64,000 nucleotides of DNA, taken from NCBI GenBank assembly GCA_002917775.1, contig KZ627158.1:1009103-1073102 (forward strand). The letters run 5' to 3'. The DNA is from Glaciozyma antarctica PI12 (lineage: Eukaryota > Basidiomycota > Microbotryomycetes > Kriegeriales > Camptobasidiaceae). Shown one piece after another: positions 57,003-64,000 of this stretch. Each line of letters begins with the position of its first letter. Positions within the stretch are counted from its first letter, which is position 1. The notes beneath the pieces were generated by a model. It worked only from the letters and a program-made list of their open reading frames with translations. It was not told the origin of the DNA and searched no databases. A program made the translations under genes and the position numbers.

Positions 57003-59845
57003 ATGGCCAAACTATCAGAAGTCGAAGGTGAGCAGCTCACGGTGACCCCACGGTGTGCCAACTTTGCTTTGAGCAGCTCAGACTGACGCCTACACGCACC
57101 TCCTCAGGTCCCAGCAGCTCCTCCATCCCGAGTCCTCTCCAATCCTCCATCACCGCCCTCGCGGCCTTCCACACCTCTTCTGGCCTCGCTCCTCTAAGCA
57201 ACGCCGACTGGATCGCGGTGGCAGCACGGTGCAAGCAGCTCGCGGACGGGTTGCTCAGTGGTGCGTGGTTCTACGTGCGAGGAGAGGGGCGATAGCTAAC
57301 GCGCTTGACGAGCTAGAGAGCCTAAGGACGGAAGTAGGACGAACGGGCTTGGCGGTGGCTGCTGCTGCTCTACTTCAGCACAGTATTCCCGTGAGCGGTG
57401 CTGAAGCGGACGGCGCAAAGACGCAGCTCCTGAGGCTGTTTGGGAACCTCTGCTTCGACCACGGTACGCTGCCGTGTCTATCTGCACGCGTATGAAGTCC
57501 TAACTCCCTTACAGACGCCAACCGCGGTCTCTCCCACGCCGCCGGAGTCCCCACCGCCATCATCCAAGTCCTACCCTTGCCACCCTTGCCACCTCCTCCT
57601 CAGCCCTCTCCCTCCCGGCCCTCACCCTTCTCCGATCAGCCACCGGAGCTCTCCTTAACATATCTTTGAAATACGGTCCGTCGTGCTCTCCCCCTGAGCG
57701 ACGCGAGCTGACCCGTCCGCAGACCCCATCCGCGATGAGCTGAGGACCCCCGAGACGCTCGAGGTCCTCCTAAGCGTGCTGGACAGCAGGAAAGAGCCCG
57801 CCGTGTACCTAGTGAGCGAGTGGGCCGGCAAGCCCGAGGGCAGTGTGAACGAGTGGAAGCAGCGAGTCTTGGTCGGATCGACTATCGCAGGGTGGAGCAT
57901 GACGATCTTGGACGACCTCCTCTCTGGCGGTACGGACGCTCTCCCTCCTCCCTTGCACGAGCTAACGAAACTCGTAGACAAGGACGCCTTCCCCGCCTCC
58001 GCCCTTCCAGCCCTCGCCTCCCTCCTCCTCTCCTCCCACCCCACAACCCCTCACGCCCCCTCCCCCTGGTCCGAAGACGACGTCTCAACCCTCCTCTCAA
58101 CCGATCTCGACCTCCTAACTCTCTCCGCCTCCCTCCTCGAAGCCCTCTCCATCGACCTCGACTCCGCCAAAGAAGCTCTCGCCTTCGCACCCTATTCCTC
58201 CACCGACGACTCCCTCCTCGCCCGCCTCTTCACTTTTATCGAATCCTCCTCCCCGCCTTACCACTGGTCAGCATCCTACGAGGATGAAAGCGGCCTCACG
58301 CCCGATGCAGGCGCGGCGAAAGCGTTTGCGACGATCAAGTCGGCCGTCGTGCGCGCTGTGGTCGAGTGCCCGAATTCGGATAGCGTGATGGAGAAGCTGT
58401 TTGTAGGTGGGGAGGGAGGGAAGAGTCGGGTTGTGGAGCGGCTGGTGAGGTGGGTCGATTTGATGAAGGAGTGGGTCGAGGAGTTTGATGATTTGTGCGG
58501 CGCACATGCTCGCTGCGCTGGGGCGGAAAGGTGCGCTCCTTCGCTGTTCCATGGGAACAGAGCTGACAATGTGAAAAGACGAGCACTGCATCCAGCTCGT
58601 GCAGGAGTACGGCCTGGCGCTTCCTCTCGCCAAGCTCGTCGAGGAGAAAGTCGAGCAGCAGTTTCTCAAAGCGGGTGCACGGCCAGGAGAGGTCACGCAG
58701 ATCCTTTTCGGGCTCGTGAGCTTGTTGCGGCATCTCGCAATCCCAGGTGCGTCCTCTACCAGACGGCGGGAAGAACGAAGCTGATGCAGCGTGAGCAGCA
58801 CCGAACAAGCAGCTCCTAGGCGAGACGGGAGTTATCGACTCAGTCGCCAAACTCCTCGTTCCGGAACTCGACATCGTTACCCCTCTCCAGAACGCCGTCG
58901 TCGGACTACTCAAGCACCTCACCGCCTCCAGCAGTTCGTCTCCTCCCTTCTCCCCAAGCCCCGCATTAACCCTTCGCACGCAGTCTTTAACTCGCTCCTC
59001 TTCCTCGGCTCTCCTTCCTCAGACTCAACACCCCTCGACACCCTCCTCGCTCTCATCCCCCGCACCTCCGACGTCCGCCTCCGCTCCGAAGCCTCTCGCA
59101 CCCTCGTCAACGTCGTCCGCACGCTCTTCAGCACTCGCTCCTCCAGTGCCGAAGTCGCTGCATCCCCGATCTCGCCTTTAGTGAATGCGAACGGAGCGGG
59201 GAACTTGGAGGGAGAGGAGGGGATGAAGAGGCGCGGGAGGCCGAGGATCGTTAGGGTTGAGGTGGTGGGAGCGTTGAGTGAGATGGTCAGGCTTAGCGAG
59301 AAGTACCCCATGTTGATCAACGAGGGGATCGTCGGTCTCACGCTTCTCGCTGGGAGCGGTGGCGTAGGAGGTACGTCCATCCTGTCCTCTCGTAGTACCC
59401 CACTAACACCCGCTACGCAGCTCTCCTCGTCCTCGACGCCCTCCTCCCTCACGCCCCACCACTCTCCAAACCCCCTTCCGACCCTCCCTCCGACCTCACC
59501 CTCTCTCCCCAACGCGCCGTCTCACTCGCCATCACCGCCGCCGGGGACCCCTCGACCTCCGCCGACATGCTAGCCACCTGGCTCGGTCTCGCCGCTTCCT
59601 CACGTCTCTCCTCCAGTGATTCGCCGAGTGGGGTGAGAGCGGAGATGGTGGCGAACGCGTGTGCGTTGATCATTACGGCGTTGAGAGGGGCCGAGGTGGC
59701 GAAGGCGAGGAAGGAGAGGTTGGATGAGCTGAGAGCGAAGGTCGTTGCGCCGCTGAAGGGGGTGGTGGAGAGTGGAGCTGGGGGGAATGCGCTGTTGGCG
59801 AAAACGGCGGGGAGGGCGCTGGAGGTTGTAGAGGCGAGGGAGTGA
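57003..59845 (+). CDS. SmgGDS-like (RAP1GDS1) armadillo-repeat protein
   Basis: In animals SmgGDS is a chaperone and exchange factor for Rho/Rap-type small GTPases; fungal members are poorly studied. ATG 57003 gives MAKLSEVEGPSSSSIPSPLQ after one intron. ARM-like helical units follow: GLAVAAAALLQHSIPVSG, TQLLRLFGNLCFDHDANRGL (the family's 'GNLC...DANR' motif), ATGALLNISLKYDPIRDEL and LEVLLSVLDSRKEPAVYLVS. Next come SALPALASLLLSS, LPLAKLVEEKVEQQFLKAGA, EVTQILFGLVSLLRHLAIP and PLQNAVVGLLKHLTAS. RLRSEASRTLVNVVRTLFST and RVEVVGALSEMVRLSEKYPM come late. It ends with ANACALIITALRGAEVAKAR and a helix to EVVEARE. About ten introns; some junctions are uncertain. The fold call is good, the GTPase partner is not known. 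Confidence 0.8.
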
Positions 59846-59965
59846 ATGGGTCGCTTGGTCGGAGTCCTGCTGCTGTATGTGCGCTGCTCATCTCTCTCAG
59901 ATCTTGGGCCAGGCTTTCACAGAATCAAGCGGGTTTCCAAGCGGAAGTACATCGATCCAAGCGCC

Positions 59966-60458
59966 TCAAGCCTCCTCCTCGTAAGGCTCATCCTCGCCCT
60001 CTCCTCCGCCCCTCGCCTTCCCTCCCTTCCTCGCGATGTTCTTGAGCTCATCAGTGCCAGAGATGGCACCGAAGCCGTGCTGCAATCATCGAAGTCGTCA
60101 GCCTCGTCCTCGTCGGAACGCCAACAACTCACCTCGGAGGAAACACGAGGGTCAGGCTCGCCCGACTTCTTCAATCCTCCGTGCTCCTTGGGCCTGTTCT
60201 CCCTGCGTTAGCTGCATCCAAAGCCGAGAATGTGCGACGCACTTGTAGACTTCGCCGCTCTCGCCAGGCGAGACGTCCTCGGCGGGCTGTCCCATCGTCT
60301 CGGGAGGCTCCTCCTTGCCCTCGGCGATGTCGCGACCCTTCTTCGTGCGAAGATCGGGCTCGCCAGACTTCTTGAGGCCTTCGTGCTGCACCGAGAGTCG
60401 TTAGCGAGATCCCTTCCTGCGAATCGGAATCCAAACTCACCTCGGTGGGGTGGTACAT
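59966..60458 (-). CDS. Small hydrophilic repeat protein, stress/LEA-like
   Basis: Four short exons give a protein of about 100 residues with no hydrophobic core: MYHPTE, then HEGLKKSGEPDLRTKKGRD, IAEGKEEPPETMGQPAED and VSPGESGEVYKPKE. A second unit HGGLKKSGEPDPRVSSEHG is followed by FGAISGTDELKNIARKGGKA and an acidic end EDEPYEEEA. The unit H[E/G]GLKKSGEPDxR is repeated, and an intron precedes the His of each. Small Gly/Lys/Glu-rich proteins with 'EHGGLxxxGxPDxR' and KGG elements recur in basidiomycetes and are often stress- or spore-linked; I take the role in desiccation or stress tolerance as inference. A leader intron ends directly at the ATG (GCGCGCAG|ATG). Each exon is too short for most gene finders. 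Confidence 0.7.
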
Positions 60459-61099
60459 CTGCGCGGCGCGTTAGCTTCTCCTTGGGAGAGGGCTCGAAGA
60501 GCTCACGATTTGCTTTGCTTAGGGAGGTTTTGCTTGAGGAGGTCGAGCTCGGCTGAGGTAAAGTAGGAGCACAAGAATCATCCGAAGTTTTCGATCCGTT
60601 CTCGCGCCCGAGCCTGCGCCGTCAAGCGTGACTGCGGCGCGATGACATCGTGCAAAGGGACTGGTCCCTATAGACCCAAGATCAAGTACCCAGTAACGGG
60701 GATGCGGTTGCTAGTGGTCGCGCGTACAGAGAAAAAGAGGGAGAAGCAGAGCGTGAGCACTTCGCACGATGCAGAAATCGTCCGAACCCTTTGGCCTCTC
60801 TCAGGTAGGGGAAACTTCCCAAGCAGCTCACCCTCCCACCCTGGTAAAGATTATGGCTTCCCAGTCATCCACCGTCGAAGAGGGACTCGCAGGATGGCGT
60901 GGTTCTCCCCAGTCACGTCCATCAATTCGTCTGCAGCAGACGATGCGACCTGCGCCTGGGATCGCAGATCGAGGACGCGGTGGTGTCGAAGGCCGTGATT
61001 GAGATCGTGTGAGCAGCGCAGGACTTCAGAGGACACCGAGAAAGCAGTCTGAGTGCCGAAGAACGCGATACAGTCTTTGCACAATCTACCACCCTTCCT
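60459..61099. other. Gene-free region upstream of the small repeat protein
   Basis: 641 bp with the promoter and leader of the hydrophilic repeat protein and the 3' end of the M13 protease. Nothing else recognised. Confidence 0.5.
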
Positions 61100-64000
61100 T
61101 CACCAAACCTGCTCGACGAACGAACTCGTCAGCACACTCCTCTCACGAGCAGAACTGTAGAACGCACCTTGCACTGCCTCTCGTTCCTCATCGGCTGCCC
61201 AATCTTGCACCCGAACGCCTTTGCAAAGTCGTCGTTGTTCGAGAGGGGGCCGATCACGCGGAAGTTGGTGGGCGAGTGAGGATCGGTTCGAATGCGCTTG
61301 ACCTACAGAAGCTCTGTCAGCAGGGGGAGCGAACGCGAGAGAGGCGAACGAACGGCTTCGGCTGGCTTGACGTTGCGAGCCCATCCTTGCGCGAACGCTG
61401 CGAACCAGATCAGCTCTCACCCCAGGCACCAGAGGAAGCGCAGCTCACAGATGTAGAACAGCTGCTCGCGAGAGTAGCTCAATCCCGGCAGCAAGTAGTT
61501 CTTGTACGTCGATCCCTCCTTGTCGCCATCGAAGCGATCGCTCCACGCGCGGAAGCTCTGCGAGATCCCGCCGGCGTCGGCCATATCCTCTCCATTCGTA
61601 AAGTGAGAGTTGATATAGTGCTTGCCGCCTCGCGCGTCGACGACCGAGTAGTTGGCGTACTGCTCGAAAAGGCACTCTTGAAGCTTTTCAAAGCGAGCGA
61701 CGGTAGCCTGCGGGACATGTCAGCGATGAAGAAAACGGGGAGAGAGGAGGGAACGCACGTTCGTCCACCAGTCGACGAGCTTGCCATCCTTGTTGTACTG
61801 GCGTCCGCTCTGGTCGAAAGCGTGCGAGAGTTCGTGGCCAGCAACTGATCCGAACGCTCCGAACGCCAGGTACTCGGGCCTGTTCCAGCTCGTCAGCTCG
61901 CTCGCTCTCCTATGGCGACGAACGAGGCACGCACCAATCTTTGGAGAAATAAGGGCTCTGCAAGATGCCAGCAGGAAAAGCGATCTCGTTCGACGGCGCT
62001 ACCGACGTTTCCTTCAGCCTTCGCACACCTCGGACTCGCTGCGAGGACTTACGGTTGTAGTACGCGTTCACCTCACTCGGAACCATATCCCACGCGCCCT
62101 TATCCACCTGCTTGCCGACGCGAATCCACTTGCGCTTCTCCTCGGCGACGTGGCTGCGAAGAACGTTGCCAAAGAAGTCGTCCGAGGTGATGGGGAGGTT
62201 GAGCGAGTAGTACCGATCGAGCGAGGCAGGATCCATCGTGTCGGGAGTCGTAGGGTAGCCGATCTGCGATTCGAGAGAGGTTAGCGTCGCTCTCGCGTCG
62301 TGCAATAAGCTGGAGCGTACTTTGTGAGTGATCGCGTTGGCCTGCCATGTGGAAGTCAGTGGATGATTGCAAGAGCACGAAGCGGCGAGCGCACCTTCTC
62401 CTCCGCAGCAGCCCTCGTCTCCGCATCAAGCCAATCGAGCTCCGGAAGCCGATCCTTGAACGCTTGAATCGTCGCCACAATCACGTCCTCGGCGTACTCC
62501 TTCGAATCCCCTGCGTACTCGTCGCATCAGCCCCAGCTCAGATTCACGCATCAGCAAGAGAGGAACGCACCAGTGAAAGCCTGCCGAATGTAGTACCTTC
62601 CAATGAGGAAGCCGTAGTTCTGCAACAATGCCTCGAGACAGGCGTCGCCGCGTGAATGCTTAACGCCCTCCTCGACTCCGGCGAGGAAGTTGTGGAGCCA
62701 GCCGACCTCCTTGCGGACGGTCTGCTTGGAGCTGAGAAGATGGCCGAGCTGCACGATATAATCAATACGATGCTTCTGGTCCGGCGAAGAGAGGAGGGGA
62801 ACTCACGTGGCTCACTGTGCGGAAAACGAAGTACGCCTCGAGCACGTCGGCCTCAGTCCCTTCGATGATGTCGGTGACGTTGGAAAGGTAGGATGGAGAG
62901 GTGACGATGACGGTGTCGGGGTACGAAGGGCGAGGCGTGAAGGCGGCAAAGTAGTTCGGGAATGAGATGAGTGGGAAGAGGGCGTTGAGCTCGGTCGAGT
63001 TGAGCGAGTTGTACGTCGCTTTAGGATCCTCGAGGTCGGCACTGTTCTTTCGATCAGCACGGGCAGAACGGAACGAGAGAAGCGCACGTACACATCAAGC
63101 CCGACCTTCGCAATCGCCTTCTCAAGATCCATGACGCCTTCCGCAAGCTCCTTGAAGTCCGCAGACTCCTCCAGTCCACCATAAATGCTCTTTAAGCTCG
63201 CGCGGATGATCTCAGTGTAGACGGTAACAACCTCGGCGTCCTTGTAGTAGTCCTTCGAGGGGAGTCCGAGTCCGCTTTGCCGAAGCCAGAGGACGAGAGT
63301 CTTAGGATCGACCGCAACGTCGCCCTCGGCATCGAACTGAAAAATCGCGGGGATGGCTGCGTTGTCAAGATTGTCAGCTCGCGCCCCACACCAACGAGAG
63401 TGACCTCGCGCACCTCGCGAATGGAGGAACATCAGCGCCGCCGTCAACCGATCCTTCCTCGTCTCCTTATCCCAGCGTCCCTTCCCCTTCTTCCCGATCC
63501 ACTCCATCCCACTATCCTGCTGCACCAGCCCTCCCACACTCTCACCCCTCCAAGCTCCGACGACCTCCTTGACGACATCGAGGAGGGGTGCGAGTCCCTG
63601 TCGGTCGATTAGATCTTCGTTGAGGCAGGATTCGTGGAATGAGCGGAGGTGGTGGAGGTTCGTGAGGTCGGCGGAGGGGAGGGAGGAGGAAGGGGTGGTG
63701 GAGAGGATGGAGTTGATGATGCGCTGCGATGGGAGTTTAGCTTTGCTCAGGGCTCGGCTGCGATGGGGTGAAAGCGCACCTTGTTGCGCTGTCCAATGTC
63801 TTGTGCGATCCCAAACAGCCCGGCGTCATCAGGGACAGGATGCGAGGCGAGCCATCCGCCATCTGGTGCGCGTCGTTAGCTCAAGCTGAGAGAGCGCAAC
63901 AACGAGGACGTACTGGAGAAGAGGTAGAAGTCCTCGCAGGGATCCACAGTCTCGTCCAGCGCGCTGATAACCCGAGCCGCAGCGTTAATGCACTGAGGGG
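61100..64000 (-). CDS. M13-family zinc metalloprotease (neprilysin/ECE-like), partial
   Basis: Membrane or secreted endopeptidase of small peptides. The N-terminus lies beyond the right edge. From there: [53 protein letters not shown] and [13 protein letters not shown]. Then [53 protein letters not shown] and [38 protein letters not shown] and [20 protein letters not shown] follow, then [20 protein letters not shown]. The zinc site [19 protein letters not shown] has HExxH and the third ligand lies in [18 protein letters not shown] (ExxxD). [37 protein letters not shown] and [17 protein letters not shown] end the domain. The last intron leaves a 9-base coding exon giving CKVW, the invariant M13 C-terminus. 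All catalytic residues are present. More than fifteen introns. Confidence 0.94.

Noticed and set aside
1-64000. tRNA genes, CRISPR arrays, biosynthetic gene cluster
   Set aside because: B-box-like TTCGAATC strings (for example near 12325 and 51116) lie in coding sequence without tRNA stems; no spaced repeats; neighbouring genes belong to unrelated housekeeping processes.

Overview
The window is nuclear DNA of a basidiomycete fungus, most likely a red yeast of the Microbotryomycetes (Rhodotorula/Rhodosporidium type). The evidence is GC-rich DNA, densely packed genes with many short introns (mostly 45-80 bases, donors GTGCGT/GTACGT/GTGAGT, branch sites like GCTGAC or GCTAAC just before the acceptor), and protein sequences of fungal type. 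I see about 23 protein-coding genes, no rRNA or tRNA gene, no CRISPR array and no recognisable mobile element. All gene models were spliced by eye, using donor, branch and acceptor signals plus restoration of known protein motifs. Outer limits are firmer than every internal junction.

Layout. 1-11 kb: nicotianamine synthase (+), an MFS drug/polyamine-type transporter (-), a PAP2 lipid phosphatase (-), a two-domain GT8-GT64 glycosyltransferase (+), an unclear small coding-like segment (+) and the rRNA-processing protein Fyv7 (-). 11-22 kb: the sulfur-regulatory F-box/WD40 protein Met30 (-), a short-chain dehydrogenase whose start codon seems to be made by splicing (-), UMP/CMP kinase (-) with a small one-helix membrane ORF just upstream, and ESCRT-III Vps2 (+). 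These last two head-to-head genes each carry an unusually long intron. 22-37 kb: an F-box/LRR-like protein (-), PRCC-like (+), NSRP1-like splicing regulator (-), ribose-5-phosphate isomerase (+), a FAR1-like zinc-finger protein (-), glutathione S-transferase (-) and a Pumilio-family RNA-binding protein (+). 37-52 kb: ferric reductase (-), a membrane-anchored histidine phosphatase (+), phosducin-like Plp2 (-), splicing factor Syf2 (+), a second F-box protein paralogous to the first (-) and replication factor Cdc45 (+). 52-64 kb: kinesin-1 heavy chain (-), a SmgGDS-like armadillo protein (+), a small hydrophilic repeat protein (-), and an M13 metalloprotease cut by the right edge (-).

Organisation. 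Most genes sit in head-to-head pairs sharing 190-500 bp promoters and in tail-to-tail pairs with short gaps. There is no metabolic gene cluster. Several genes belong to shared cell processes: RNA splicing and ribosome maturation (PRCC, NSRP1, Syf2, Fyv7) and metal/sulfur handling (nicotianamine synthase, ferric reductase, Met30). The most interesting items are the GT8-GT64 fusion, the fungal nicotianamine synthase, the URA6/VPS2 locus (paired long introns, a reading-frame break and an upstream small membrane ORF), the FAR1-type zinc finger, and a recurrent pattern of minute first or last coding exons that automated annotation is likely to miss.
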